Both the position numbers and the translations under genes were made by a program. Below, in pieces: positions 8,692 through 17,560 of a stretch of 64,000 nt of DNA. The notes under the pieces were generated by a model. The model did no database searches, was not told the DNA's origin, and was given only the letters and a program-made list of their open reading frames with translations. Origin of the DNA: Mycetocola lacteus (GTDB taxonomy: Bacteria > Actinomycetota > Actinomycetes > Actinomycetales > Microbacteriaceae); assembly GCF_003667575.1 (NCBI RefSeq), contig NZ_RCUY01000016.1:1-64000 (forward strand), written 5' to 3'. Within the stretch, counting starts at the first letter, position 1, and each line of letters begins with the position of its first letter.

Positions 8692-8736
8692 GTGCACCCT
8701 CACTGTTTGCGTACCGAAACCGAGGCACCCGCATGA
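8692..8736 (+). CDS. Possible 14-codon leader ORF coupled to polyol permease
   Basis: GTG 8692 follows a strong GAGGAG site (8675-8680) and opens a 14-codon frame (MHPHCLRTETEAPA) whose TGA overlaps the ATG of the MFS permease (ATGA at 8733-8736). The permease's own ribosome-binding site is weak, so coupling is plausible. This is the same arrangement as at 3571-3645. It may be fortuitous. Confidence 0.2.
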   Translation: MHPHCLRTETEAPA

Positions 8737-10028
8737 CTTCCACCCTCGTCCCGCGTCGCGGGCTCCTTGAACGCCTGGGCCTGACCGCACCGATTGCGAT
8801 CGGCCTGGCCGCGGTCACCGTCTTTTTGATCGGTGATGGCATTGAGTCCGTCTGGCTCGCCAACTACCTGCACACCACCGAGGGATTCACCGTCGCCGAG
8901 GCCAGCGCGGTCATCACCGCCTACGGCATCGTCGTGGCCATCGCCTCCTTCTTCTCGGGTGCGCTGCCCGAGGCGTGGGGTGTGCGCCGCGTGATGACCA
9001 TCGGACTGGTGGCGTTCCTCTTCTTCGCGGCCCTGTTCATCCTGGTGGCGCTGCCCTCGCAGAACCTCGGCCTGGTGATCGGCATCTACGCACTGCGCGG
9101 GATCGGCTATCCCTTCTTTGCCTACGGCTTCCTCACCTGGGTGCTCAACGCATCCGCCCCCGAGAAGCAGTCGCCGGTGGCCGGCTGGTTCTGGTTCGCG
9201 TTCTCCAGCGGCATGCAGATCATCGGTCCGGCCCTGGCCAGCGTCCTGCTGCCCGGCGTCGGTGCCATCTCGACCCTCTGGGTGGGCTTCGCCCTGGCCG
9301 CGATCGGCGGGATCGCCGGCATCGCCTTCCTGGGGCGGACCGCGGCAAAGTCCGAGTCCACCCGTGGCAACGCCACCGCGGCGCTGGCCCGCGGACTTTC
9401 GATCCTCTGGCGTCGTCCCAAGGTGTCGCTGCTGCTGATCGTCAAGGTGGTGAACCTCGCCGGCCCGCTGGCCGTGGCGGTGTTCTACGTGCCCTACCTG
9501 GTCTCCGAGATTCACCTGCCCGAGGCGCTGGCGATCAATGTGTTCACCGTCTACGGGATCTCGGCGGTGATCGGCAACGTGGTCTGGGGAAACCTGGGTA
9601 ACCGGATCGGTTGGCATCGCTCAACCCAGTGGATCGCAACCCCGCTGTGTGCGCTGGGCATCTTCGCCTACTACTACATCCCGCAGCTGGTGGGGCCGAA
9701 CTTCGCGCTGATCGCCCTGGCTTCGGTGATCATGGGGGCCGGTGCCAGTGCGTATGTGCCGATGAACCCGCTGGCCATCGCCCACGGACACGGCGAGACC
9801 GGCGCGATCATGTCGGTGCTGAACCTCGGCGCGGGCCTCGCGGCCGTCGTGGGTCCGGGTCTGGTTGCCGCGCTGGTTGCGGTCACCGGCTACCAGGGCA
9901 TCGCCTGGGGGCTGATCGCGCTCTACGGTCTCGCGTTTGTCGTGACGATCTTCCTCAAGCTGCCCAATGAGGCCGAGCTGCGCAGCGCGCAGGCCTCCCA
10001 GCCGGCGGCGGTGCCGGTCGGTCACTAG
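8733..10028 (+). CDS. MFS transporter, RbtT/DalT/CsbX (polyol) type
   Basis: Major facilitator permease, 431 aa with 12 predicted membrane helices. The early segment FLIGDGIESVWLANYL and the overall layout resemble the ribitol/D-arabinitol (RbtT/DalT/CsbX) subfamily, which imports pentitols. The start used is ATG 8733 (MTSTLVPRRG); ATG 8673, which adds 20 basic residues, is an alternative without a ribosome-binding site. It converges on xylBA with a shared terminator between them, and the ROK repressor is nearby, so it probably belongs to the same pentose/polyol regulon: a pentitol would be oxidised to xylulose and phosphorylated by XylB. No polyol dehydrogenase is visible here, so the substrate remains inference. 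Confidence 0.8.
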   Translation: MTSTLVPRRGLLERLGLTAPIAIGLAAVTVFLIGDGIESVWLANYLHTTEGFTVAEASAVITAYGIVVAIASFFSGALPEAWGVRRVMTIGLVAFLFFAALFILVALPSQNLGLVIGIYALRGIGYPFFAYGFLTWVLNASAPEKQSPVAGWFWFAFSSGMQIIGPALASVLLPGVGAISTLWVGFALAAIGGIAGIAFLGRTAAKSESTRGNATAALARGLSILWRRPKVSLLLIVKVVNLAGPLAVAVFYVPYLVSEIHLPEALAINVFTVYGISAVIGNVVWGNLGNRIGWHRSTQWIATPLCALGIFAYYYIPQLVGPNFALIALASVIMGAGASAYVPMNPLAIAHGHGETGAIMSVLNLGAGLAAVVGPGLVAALVAVTGYQGIAWGLIALYGLAFVVTIFLKLPNEAELRSAQASQPAAVPVGH

Positions 10029-10048
10029 TTTAGGAATTGAGCACTACC

Positions 10049-10080
10049 CAAACGCGGGCGGCTTCGGCCGCCCGCGTTTG
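10049..10080. terminator. Bidirectional terminator between MFS permease and xylB
   Basis: Perfect 14-bp stem (CAAACGCGGGCGGC / GCCGCCCGCGTTTG) closed by a TTCG tetraloop, between two convergent genes. Confidence 0.8.
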
Positions 10081-10083
10081 AGG

Positions 10084-11556
10084 TTAGCGGGCGGAGTATC
10101 CGGCGCGGATCTCGGGACGGTGATCCGGCGTCGGTGCGGCGGCAATCTCCAGCTCCCAGCCGGGACGTGCCCCGGTGAGTGCCCAGGCCGCCTGAACCGC
10201 GCCGCCGTCGGCCACGTATTCGCCCGGGGTCGGGATGACCACCGGCACATCGAAGACCTGCGCTGCGATCCGCTGCACCGCGAGATTCTGCGCGGCCCCG
10301 CCGATCACCAGGATCCGTCGGGCGGTCACCCCCTGCTCGCGGGCGGCATCCAGCCCGTCGGCCAGACCGCACAGCAGGCCCTCGATCGCCGCGCGGGCGA
10401 GGTTTGGTCGTACGGTGGAACCCAGCGTCATCCCAAACAGGGTCGCGGTGGCGTCGGGCAGGTTGGGGGTGCGCTCGCCCTCGAAGTAGGGCTGCAAGAC
10501 CAGGCCGTCGGACCCCGGCTCGGCCTCGAGAGCGAGGCGACCCAGCTCGGTGTGATCCACCCCGAGCAGACCGGCAATCGCATCGAGGATGCGGGCCGCG
10601 TTGAGCGTGCACACCAGCGGCAGGAATTCCCCCGAGGCCGCGGCAAAGCCCGCGACGGTCCCGGTGGGATCGTTCGGCGAGGCCTCGGTCACCGCAAACA
10701 CGGTCCCGCTGGTGCCGATCGAGACCACCACGTCACCGCTCTGAGCCCCGAGACCGAGCCCCGCCGCCGCGTTGTCGCCGGCCCCACCGGCGACAACAAT
10801 ATGGTCGGCGATGCCCGCGGGATCGGCGGAGAGAGTGCCATCCAGCAGGCGGGCGTCGATTCCAGTCCCGGCGGCGGTGCCGGGGGCCACGATGGCGGGC
10901 AGGATCACGCCGGTGCCCGGCGTTTCGGCGACACGAGCCTGAACACCCAGCGCCCGGGCGAACAGATCAAGATCGTATTCGCCGGTGCGCGCCGACCAGT
11001 ACGCGGTCCCCGAGGCATCGGAGACGTCGGTGCGCAGCTGTTCCAGGTCGGGCCCGAGCGGGCTTTCGCCGACGGGACCGTACCCGCGCAGTCGCCAGGT
11101 CAGCCAGTCGTGGGGGAGCGCGACCGCGGCCACCCGCGCGGCATTTTCGGGTTCGGCATCGCGCAGCCAGCGCAGCTTGGTTGCGGTAAAGGAGGCTACC
11201 GGGACCACGCCCACCCGCTCGGCATAGGCCTCGGCACCGACCTCCTCGATCAGGTCGAGGGCCGCCTGGGCGCTGCGGGTATCGTTCCAGAGCAGAGCGT
11301 CGCGGATGACCCGGCCCTCGGCATCCAGCACCACCATGCCGTGCTGCTGACCGGCCACCGAGATCGCCGCGACATCGCTCAGCCCGCCGGCCTCGGTGAT
11401 CGCGGTCCCCAGCGCCTCCCACCAGGCGGCGGGATCCACCGAGGTGCCCTCGGGATGGGATGCTCGGCCCTGACGCACCAGGCGCCCGGTCGCGGCATCA
11501 CGAATAACAATCTTGCAGCTCTGGGTGGACGAATCGACACCGGCAACGAGGCTCAT
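10084..11556 (-). CDS. xylB: Xylulokinase
   Basis: FGGY-family sugar kinase, 490 aa, phosphorylating D-xylulose to xylulose 5-phosphate. The N-terminal phosphate-binding motif [10 protein letters not shown], the substrate segment [10 protein letters not shown], and the C-terminal ATP motif [12 protein letters not shown] are all visible. The start is the ATG at 11556 ([10 protein letters not shown]), preceded on the minus strand by an AAGGA site; an in-frame ATG 18 codons upstream lacks one. It lies 72 bases downstream of xylA in the same orientation. A hairpin in that gap may lower xylB expression relative to xylA. Confidence 0.93.
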   Translation of the reverse strand: MSLVAGVDSSTQSCKIVIRDAATGRLVRQGRASHPEGTSVDPAAWWEALGTAITEAGGLSDVAAISVAGQQHGMVVLDAEGRVIRDALLWNDTRSAQAALDLIEEVGAEAYAERVGVVPVASFTATKLRWLRDAEPENAARVAAVALPHDWLTWRLRGYGPVGESPLGPDLEQLRTDVSDASGTAYWSARTGEYDLDLFARALGVQARVAETPGTGVILPAIVAPGTAAGTGIDARLLDGTLSADPAGIADHIVVAGGAGDNAAAGLGLGAQSGDVVVSIGTSGTVFAVTEASPNDPTGTVAGFAAASGEFLPLVCTLNAARILDAIAGLLGVDHTELGRLALEAEPGSDGLVLQPYFEGERTPNLPDATATLFGMTLGSTVRPNLARAAIEGLLCGLADGLDAAREQGVTARRILVIGGAAQNLAVQRIAAQVFDVPVVIPTPGEYVADGGAVQAAWALTGARPGWELEIAAAPTPDHRPEIRAGYSAR

Positions 11557-11574
11557 GGGGGTCCTTAGATCGGT

Positions 11575-11611
11575 GATGGTGGGCGGGCTGCTGAGCACCC
11601 CACCCACCATC
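11575..11611 (-). terminator. Intercistronic hairpin between xylA and xylB
   Basis: A 9-bp stem (GATGGTGGG / CCCACCATC, extendable through the GC-rich loop) sits just before the xylB ribosome-binding site on the minus strand. It has no T-tract, so a partial attenuator or mRNA-stabilising hairpin is more likely than full termination. Confidence 0.4.
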
Positions 11612-11628
11612 GAGACTACTGCGAGGGT

Positions 11629-12822
11629 TTAGGCGCGGAAGCCCAGCAGGTGCTCCACGGCCAGCTGCTGCAGGCGCACGAAGCCGTAGCCCTGACCGCC
11701 GAAGTAGCGCTCGGGGGTGAAGTCCTCGTAGGCGGAGCGGTCGGCGATCAGATCGTCGTAGCTCTCACCGGCGTTCAAGGTCGGCTCGGAGAGCTCGTTT
11801 ACTCGGGCCGCGGCGAACGCCGCCTGAACCTCGGGGTCGGCGCGGAAGGCCGCGGCGCGCTCCTTGAACATCAGGTAGTTGGCCATGTTGGCGGCCGCGG
11901 AATCCCAGACCCCGGTGATGTCCTCGGTGCGGCTGGGCTTGTAGTCGAAGTGACGCGGACCGTCGTAGGCGGGGCCGCCGTTCAGGCCGCCGTTTTCCAG
12001 CAGATCCACCAGCGAGAAGGCGTTCATCACGTCGCCGTGGCCAAAGACCAGGTCCTGGTCGTACTTGATGCCGCGCTGGCCGTTGAGATCGATGTGGTAC
12101 AGCTTGCCGTGCTCGATGGCCTGGGCGATACCGGCGGTGAAGTTCAGCCCGGCCATCTGCTCGTGACCCACCTCGGGGTTCACACCCACGAGCTCGGGAC
12201 GGTCCAGGGTGTTGATGAAGGCGAGGGCATGACCCAGGGTCGGCAGCAGGATGTCGCCGCGGGGCTCGTTGGGCTTGGGCTCGATCGCGAAGCGGATGTC
12301 ATAACCCTTGTCGGTGACGTAGTCGCCGAGCAGGTTGACGGCCTCGCGGTAGCGCTCCAAGGCCGCACCCACGTTCTTGGCCGAGTCATACTCGCTGCCC
12401 TCGCGGCCACCCCACATGACAAAGGTCTTGGCGCCGAGCTCGGCGGCCAGGTCGAGGTTGCGCAGTACCTTGCGCAGCGCAAAGCGGCGTACCTCGCGGT
12501 CGTTGGAGGTGAAGCCGCCATCCTTGAAGACGGGGGCGGAGAAGAGGTTGGTGGTGACCATCGGAACCACGATGCCGGTGTCGGCGAGAGCCTGCGTGAG
12601 GCGGTCGATCTGCTTCTGGCGAGCGGCATCGCTCGATCCAAATGCGAAGAGGTCGTCATCGTGGAAGGTCAGTCCGTACGCGCCGAGGTCGTTCAGGCGT
12701 TCGACGGCCTCAACCACGTCGAGGTCGGGACGGGTCGGGCCGCCGAACGGGTCGGTTCCGTTGTAACCGATGGTCCAGAGTCCGAAGGAAAACTTGTCGG
12801 CCTTGGTGGGCTTCATTGCCAT
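11629..12822 (-). CDS. xylA: Xylose isomerase
   Basis: Interconverts D-xylose and D-xylulose; 397 aa, the usual length for actinobacterial (class I) enzymes. The active-site region [11 protein letters not shown] carries the proton-relay His and Asp, and the two metal ligand regions are visible in [10 protein letters not shown] and [12 protein letters not shown]. The N-terminus [19 protein letters not shown] is typical. I chose the ATG at 12822 ([11 protein letters not shown]), with a GGA-containing weak site upstream; ATG 12837 or 12816 are possible. A TAATAT -10 box on the minus strand lies about 40 bases upstream, divergent from the ROK repressor. Confidence 0.93.
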   Translation of the reverse strand: MAMKPTKADKFSFGLWTIGYNGTDPFGGPTRPDLDVVEAVERLNDLGAYGLTFHDDDLFAFGSSDAARQKQIDRLTQALADTGIVVPMVTTNLFSAPVFKDGGFTSNDREVRRFALRKVLRNLDLAAELGAKTFVMWGGREGSEYDSAKNVGAALERYREAVNLLGDYVTDKGYDIRFAIEPKPNEPRGDILLPTLGHALAFINTLDRPELVGVNPEVGHEQMAGLNFTAGIAQAIEHGKLYHIDLNGQRGIKYDQDLVFGHGDVMNAFSLVDLLENGGLNGGPAYDGPRHFDYKPSRTEDITGVWDSAAANMANYLMFKERAAAFRADPEVQAAFAAARVNELSEPTLNAGESYDDLIADRSAYEDFTPERYFGGQGYGFVRLQQLAVEHLLGFRA

Positions 12823-12940
12823 GCTGGGTCCATTCATCGAGGGAGTTTGTTGCGTTGAAGGACATATTACGACGGAATTGTTGTTTGCGCCACCAAAAAG
12901 GGTTGATGGGATAGGATTCGGGAGAAACTAAGGGGAAACT
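12823..12940. promoter_or_regulatory. Divergent xylAB / ROK regulator control region
   Basis: 118-base region between divergent genes. On the minus strand a strong -10 box TAATAT (complement of 12864-12869) serves xylA. On the plus strand TAGGAT (12912-12917) and an AAGGGG site precede the GTG of the ROK gene. Two partly matching GTTTG-rich elements, GTTTGTTGCGTTG (from 12845) and TTGTTGTTTGCGCC (from 12878), flank the xylA -10 box and are candidate ROK operators. The operator call is inference. Confidence 0.5.
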
Positions 12941-14116
12941 GTGAAACCCACGGGGAGTAATCTCGACGCCGTCCGCCGCCACAACCTCGGTCGCATCCTC
13001 GACCTGGTGCACCGGCAGGGCGCGCTCTCGCGCTCGGTGCTGACGCGCGAAACCGGACTCAACCGCTCCACCATTGCCGCGCTGGTGGCCGAGCTGGTGG
13101 CGCGCGGGCTCGTGGTGGAGTCGAACCCCGACACCGAGGGGGTCGTGGGACGGCCCTCGCCGGTGGTATCCGCGAGCGACACCACGCTGATCCTCGCGGT
13201 GAACCCCGAATTTGACGGGGTCACCGTAGCCGCGGTCACCCTGGGCGGTACGGTTGTGGACCGTCTTCGTCGGGGATTCCGCTCGGGTCCCAGCGTGGCC
13301 CGGGTGGTCACCGAAACCACAAACCTGGTGACTGAACTTCGTGCTCGCCTGCCCGAGGGGGTGCAGATCGCCGGGATCGGCGTCGCCGTCCCCGCCCTGG
13401 TGCGCGCCTCGGATGGTATGGTCCGCCTGGCACCCCGCCTGGGGTGGGTGGATGCGCCGCTCGCCGAGCTGCTGGCCGAGTCCACCGGGCTGCCGGTCAC
13501 GGTGGATAACGATGCGAGCCTGGGTGCCCGCGCCGAGCGCTACTTTGGGGCGGGTCGGGGAATCGACGATCTGATCTACCTCAACGGTGGTGCCTCCGGT
13601 ATCGGTGGCGGGCTAGTCCTGGGGGGCCGTCCCATCCGCGGTGCCGGCGGTTATGCGGGGGAGTTTGGTCACACCTTTGGAACCGAGGGCGGGATCGCGC
13701 TGGAGCGGGCGGTGACCCGGGATGCCCTGGTGGCCGCGGTGGCCCCGGGTGCCGACATTGACGATGCCGAGCTCGAGCGCCTGTTGGGGGAAGCCTCCGC
13801 TCCGATCACCGCGACGCAGGCCGAGGTCCTGGGTCGGGCGCTCGCCGGAATGATCAACATCGTCAACCCCTCCCGCGTGGTCCTGGGTGGATTCCTCGGG
13901 GTGATCGCCGCCCGCGAGCCCGAGCTGCTCGCCGCCACGGTCGCCAAATTTGCCCTGGTTCCGCCGGGGGAGCAGGCCGAGATTGTGCGGGCCGAACTCG
14001 GGGCCGACCTGTTGCTGATCGGGGCGGCTGAGCCGGTCATTGATCGACTGATCGCCGATCCCGCGCAGATTCCGCTGCGCTCCGAGCTCATCGACGCGGT
14101 GGCCGCGGAAAAATAA
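12941..14116 (+). CDS. ROK family transcriptional repressor (XylR-like)
   Basis: A 391-aa regulator with an N-terminal winged helix-turn-helix (about residues 15-65, SRSVLTRETGLNRSTIAALVAELVARGLV region) followed by a ROK sugar-kinase-like sensor domain. The DNDASLGARAERYFGAGRG motif and GGYAGEFGH are typical. The Cys-rich zinc motif common in ROK kinases is not obvious: only few Cys are present, as in several actinobacterial repressors. GTG start with an AAGGGG site. Divergent placement next to xylAB indicates that it represses the xyl genes in the absence of xylose; this is established for XylR-type ROK proteins but inferred here. Confidence 0.88.
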   Translation: MKPTGSNLDAVRRHNLGRILDLVHRQGALSRSVLTRETGLNRSTIAALVAELVARGLVVESNPDTEGVVGRPSPVVSASDTTLILAVNPEFDGVTVAAVTLGGTVVDRLRRGFRSGPSVARVVTETTNLVTELRARLPEGVQIAGIGVAVPALVRASDGMVRLAPRLGWVDAPLAELLAESTGLPVTVDNDASLGARAERYFGAGRGIDDLIYLNGGASGIGGGLVLGGRPIRGAGGYAGEFGHTFGTEGGIALERAVTRDALVAAVAPGADIDDAELERLLGEASAPITATQAEVLGRALAGMINIVNPSRVVLGGFLGVIAAREPELLAATVAKFALVPPGEQAEIVRAELGADLLLIGAAEPVIDRLIADPAQIPLRSELIDAVAAEK

Positions 14117-14178
14117 CTCACATAACGTCCGAACAGGCTTGGCCGCGGCGGGGGCGAGTCGATAGGGTTAACGGATTC

Positions 14179-14194
14179 ATCGAATCGATTCGAT
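14179..14194. promoter_or_regulatory. Perfect 16-bp palindrome, candidate operator for the efflux gene
   Basis: ATCGAATCGATTCGAT is a perfect palindrome 37 bases before the GTG of the Bcr/CflA transporter and shortly after a TAGGGT -10-like box (14163-14168). The position fits a repressor site at the transcription start. The regulator is not identifiable here. Confidence 0.45.
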
Positions 14195-14230
14195 CTTATT
14201 GACCGTCCATCCTCCACAGCAAAGGACCCC

Positions 14231-15457
14231 GTGACCACCGTTGTACACCCTGGCGATGCGCTGAGCCGCCGCCAGCGTCTGGCCTACGTTTTCATCCTCG
14301 GAGCGCTGACCGCGCTCGGCCCGTTCACCATCGACCTCTATCTGCCCGCGTTCCCCACGATGCAGACCGACCTCGGGGTCAGCATGACCTCGATTCAGCT
14401 GACGCTCACCGGAACCACCGTGGGCTTTGCCATCGGCCAGCTTTTTATGGGGCCGTGGAGTGACCGGGTGGGGCGCCGCACCCCGCTGATGATCGCGACC
14501 GCCGTGCACGTGCTGGCCTCGCTGGGCTGCCTGTTCGCCCCGGACATCACGGTCCTGGCAATCTTCCGCGTGCTCCAGGGTGCCGGTGCCGCCGCGGGGG
14601 CCGTGGTCGCCACCGCAACCGTGCGCGACCTCTTTGGTGGCCGCCCGCTCGTGGTGATGCTCTCGCGTCTGGCCCTGGTCAACGGGATGGCGCCGATCCT
14701 CGCCCCGATGATCGGTGGTGCCCTGCTGCCGCTCATGCACTGGCGCGGACTGTTTATCGTGCTGGCCCTCTACGGCGTGGGCGTGATGGTGGCCGTGACC
14801 CTGTGGATCGTCGAAACCCTGCCGCCCGAGCGCCGCCGCTCCTCGGGATTCAAGGCGACCGTGCTGGGCTACCGATCGGTGCTCTCCGACCGCATCTACG
14901 TGGGAGCGATCCTGATCGGGGCGCTGAGCTTCTCGGGCCTGTTCGCCTACCTCTCGGCATCCTCGTTCCTGTTCCAGGACTTCTTCGGGCTGAGCTCGAC
15001 CGAGTACGGCATCCTGTTTGCGATCAACTCGGTGGGAATCGTCGCCGGGGTGCAGATCTCCTCGCGCCTGATGCGCAAGATCGGTCCGCCCTGGGTGCTC
15101 GTGGGCTCCACCATCCTGCAGCTGTTCGCGGCGATCTCGATCATCATCATGGGCAACCTGGATTCGGGACTGCTGGGCATCGAGATTCCGCTGTTTATCT
15201 TCATCATGAGCTGTGGATTCGGCTTCCCGGCGGTGCAGGTTACGGCGCTTGCCCGTCACGGCGCGGCAGCCGGAACCGCGGCGTCGCTGATGGGGGCGGT
15301 GAACTTCGGTCTGGCCGGAATTCTCTCGCCGCTGGTGGGCCTGTTTGGTGGCGATGGTCCGGCGATGGGCATGGTCATGGTGCTCACCTCGGTGACCGCA
15401 ATCATCATCCTGTGGGCGGTCGTGCGGCCCAAGACCGTTCCGCCGCTCACCGACTAG
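14231..15457 (+). CDS. Bcr/CflA family multidrug efflux MFS transporter
   Basis: Drug:H+ antiporter with 12 membrane helices, 408 aa. It begins with the family-typical ALTALGPFTIDLYLPAFP segment in helix 1; motif A reads GPWSDRVGRRTPLM between helices 2 and 3. Start is GTG 14231 with an AAAGGAC site. It is a single gene with a 16-bp palindrome upstream, suggesting its own repressor. Bcr/CflA members export bicyclomycin, sulfonamides or chloramphenicol; the true substrate is unknown. Confidence 0.9.
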   Translation: MTTVVHPGDALSRRQRLAYVFILGALTALGPFTIDLYLPAFPTMQTDLGVSMTSIQLTLTGTTVGFAIGQLFMGPWSDRVGRRTPLMIATAVHVLASLGCLFAPDITVLAIFRVLQGAGAAAGAVVATATVRDLFGGRPLVVMLSRLALVNGMAPILAPMIGGALLPLMHWRGLFIVLALYGVGVMVAVTLWIVETLPPERRRSSGFKATVLGYRSVLSDRIYVGAILIGALSFSGLFAYLSASSFLFQDFFGLSSTEYGILFAINSVGIVAGVQISSRLMRKIGPPWVLVGSTILQLFAAISIIIMGNLDSGLLGIEIPLFIFIMSCGFGFPAVQVTALARHGAAAGTAASLMGAVNFGLAGILSPLVGLFGGDGPAMGMVMVLTSVTAIIILWAVVRPKTVPPLTD

Positions 15458-15611
15458 TCACCGCTTATTCGCCTCGACGTCATCCCTGGATAACATCTGA
15501 GTGCTAGCCGGGGATGCCCGGTGCATGTCTTCGCCCCCGGCGCGTGGTTTTGTCCATGCCCGGGGGCTTCGGGCTAGCCTGAACGAATTATTGATTCGAG
15601 AAGGACGTGCC

Positions 15612-16241
15612 ATGACAATCCGACAGCGACGAGCTCTGAGTCTCACCGGGGTGGCACTCCTCGCGGCCTTCGCGATCATCCTGGTGCTCGTGGTCACCGG
15701 TGCCAGCACCGGATGGGACCGCGCCTGGATGCAGGACCTGCTGCCCTGGCGGGAGAGCGTCCCGCTGGTGTCGGTGTCGCTATTCCTGAACGTATTTGGC
15801 AGCGGGGTGATCGGAACCTACGTGATGCCGCTGCTGATCTCGGGACTGCTGTGGTGGCGTCGCGGCCTGCGCACGGGCCTCTACTTCCTGATCGCCTCGC
15901 TGGTGAGCGCCCTGCTGGTGCAGCTGGTGAAGAAGATTATTGAGCGTCCCCGGCCCGAGGTGCTCATGGTCTCCGCCGATCACGGATCCTTCCCCTCGGG
16001 GCATACGGCGAACGCAGCAACCATGATGATCGCATTGGCCCTGATCTTTGGTCGCTGGTGGATCGCCTGGATCGGTACGATATACGTGGTGATCATGGCG
16101 CTCTCCCGCAACCTGCTGGGCGCGCACTGGTTCACCGACACCCTCGCCGGCGCCACGCTCGGCGCGGGAATTGCCCTGCTGGCCTGGCTCATCTTCTTCC
16201 GCCCCGGACGAGGGAAACACACCACCCAGCTTTCTCGCTGA
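15612..16241 (+). CDS. PAP2 superfamily membrane phosphatase
   Basis: Membrane phosphatase, 209 aa, with about five hydrophobic helices. The three-part PAP2 signature is intact: KKIIERPRP (motif 1), PSGHT (motif 2) and SRNLLGAHWFTD (motif 3, catalytic His and Asp). Likely substrates are phosphatidic acid, phosphatidylglycerophosphate or undecaprenyl pyrophosphate. The start is ATG 15612 with AAGGAC 10 bases upstream; the longer frame from 15501 runs through a non-coding hairpin region. It is followed after 32 bases by the nucleoside hydrolase gene and may share its transcript. Confidence 0.88.
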   Translation: MTIRQRRALSLTGVALLAAFAIILVLVVTGASTGWDRAWMQDLLPWRESVPLVSVSLFLNVFGSGVIGTYVMPLLISGLLWWRRGLRTGLYFLIASLVSALLVQLVKKIIERPRPEVLMVSADHGSFPSGHTANAATMMIALALIFGRWWIAWIGTIYVVIMALSRNLLGAHWFTDTLAGATLGAGIALLAWLIFFRPGRGKHTTQLSR

Positions 16242-16273
16242 TCCCTCACTGATCCCGCTGAACGGAGCCCCGC

Positions 16274-17272
16274 ATGTCGGTCGCCACCCACCCCATTGCC
16301 GAACCGTTCTTCCTGGACTGCGACACCGGCATCGATGACTGCCTGGCCATTGCCTATCTCATCGGACGCGGCGTCAACCTGGTTGGTGTGGGCACGGTGA
16401 GCGGTAACACCAGCGCCGCCGAGGCCGCCGAGAACACCGCGCGCTTCCTCGGGGCGCTCGGGCGCACCGACATTCCGATCGCCGTCGGGGCCCACAACCC
16501 GCTGGACGGGGTTTTTGCTGGAACCGTGGCGTTTGTTCACGGCGAGAACGGCATCGGGGATGTGGATCTGCCCGCCGTGGATGCCACCCGGGTGGATACC
16601 TCGGCCGCGCAGCTCCTGGTGGATCTTGCCCGGCAGAATCCCGGCACCCTGAAGGTCCTGGCCATCGGCCCGCTGACCAACCTGGCGATCGCCTTCGCGC
16701 TGGAGCCGCGCCTGCCCGAGCTGATCGGTGAACTCACCATCATGGGTGGTGCCGCCCTCGCCCCGGGTAACGCCACCGCCGCAGCCGAGGCCAACATCTA
16801 TAAGGATCCGGTTGCCGCCCACACGGTGCTGACCTCGGGATTCAACACGATCCTGGTTCCGCTGGATGTCACCATGGAGCACACCGTGGGGGCAGCCGAG
16901 CAGGAACGCCTGTCGGCCTCGACCCAGCCGGGCCTGCGGGCAATCGGCGCGATGCTGGATACCTACCTCGACTTCTACATCGGAGTCTACGGTGAGCGTC
17001 GCGCCTCGCTGCATGATGCACTGGCGGCAGCGATCGCCACCGGCGACGTCTCGCTGAGCCTCGCCCCCGAGGCCTCCGTCGTGGTCGAGACCGGACGCGG
17101 CCCCGCCCGCGGTCAGACCGTGGTGGACCTGCGCGGTCGCTACCGGAACTACGCCCTCTCGGTCAGCGCCGGCGCACTCTCCCGCGTGGTTCTTGAGGTT
17201 CCCGCGGATGCCGCCGACACCATCATGACCGTGGTCGAGCGCATCGACGCCCCGGCTGCTCCCGCCGTCTAG
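16274..17272 (+). CDS. Nucleoside hydrolase
   Basis: Inosine-uridine-preferring nucleoside hydrolase fold, 332 aa, releasing base and ribose for salvage. The calcium-binding N-terminal signature DCDTGIDD (residues 12-19) is complete; the TIMGGA stretch and EANIYKDPVAA segment that line the active site are present, and the C-terminal metal Asp region is conserved. ATG with an ACGGAG site. The C-terminal codons and stop fall in the first unit of a 14-bp tandem repeat that carries further in-frame-looking TAGs downstream. Confidence 0.9.
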   Translation: MSVATHPIAEPFFLDCDTGIDDCLAIAYLIGRGVNLVGVGTVSGNTSAAEAAENTARFLGALGRTDIPIAVGAHNPLDGVFAGTVAFVHGENGIGDVDLPAVDATRVDTSAAQLLVDLARQNPGTLKVLAIGPLTNLAIAFALEPRLPELIGELTIMGGAALAPGNATAAAEANIYKDPVAAHTVLTSGFNTILVPLDVTMEHTVGAAEQERLSASTQPGLRAIGAMLDTYLDFYIGVYGERRASLHDALAAAIATGDVSLSLAPEASVVVETGRGPARGQTVVDLRGRYRNYALSVSAGALSRVVLEVPADAADTIMTVVERIDAPAAPAV

Positions 17273-17440
17273 CCTCGGCCGTCTAGCGTCGGACATCTAG
17301 CTCTGGCTGCTCTGGCTGCTCCGGTCGCCTAGCCGGGGCTGCCTATCCTGGGCTGCCTATCCTGAGCTGCCTATCCTGGGCTGCTCCGGTTACCTAGCCT
17401 GAGCTGCCCAGCCTCGGTTGCTCCGGCAGCTTAGCTCCGT
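17264..17440 (+). repeat. Degenerate 14-bp minisatellite overlapping the nucleoside hydrolase stop codon
   Basis: About a dozen imperfect units. The clearest three are GGCTGCCTATCCTG at 17337 and 17351 and AGCTGCCTATCCTG at 17365. Earlier units read GCCGTCTAGCCTCG (17264, containing the TAG stop of the gene), GCCGTCTAGCGTCG (17278) and GACATCTAGCTCTG (17292). Later units decay with insertions. No promoter or gene is visible in it. Confidence 0.7.
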
Positions 17441-17560
17441 TGCGCTCGCCTATTGGTCTCAACCGTTCCGTTCCCTCCGCCCGGTCTTCGGCCGCCGCCG
17501 GTCTATCCTCGGGTTTCCGATCTCGGCGAGATCTCCCCGGTTCGCGCGCTGCGCTACCGA

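Noticed and set aside
9967-11568. A 533-aa plus-strand frame across xylB
   Set aside because: Antisense to a complete xylulokinase; no start signal and implausible composition.
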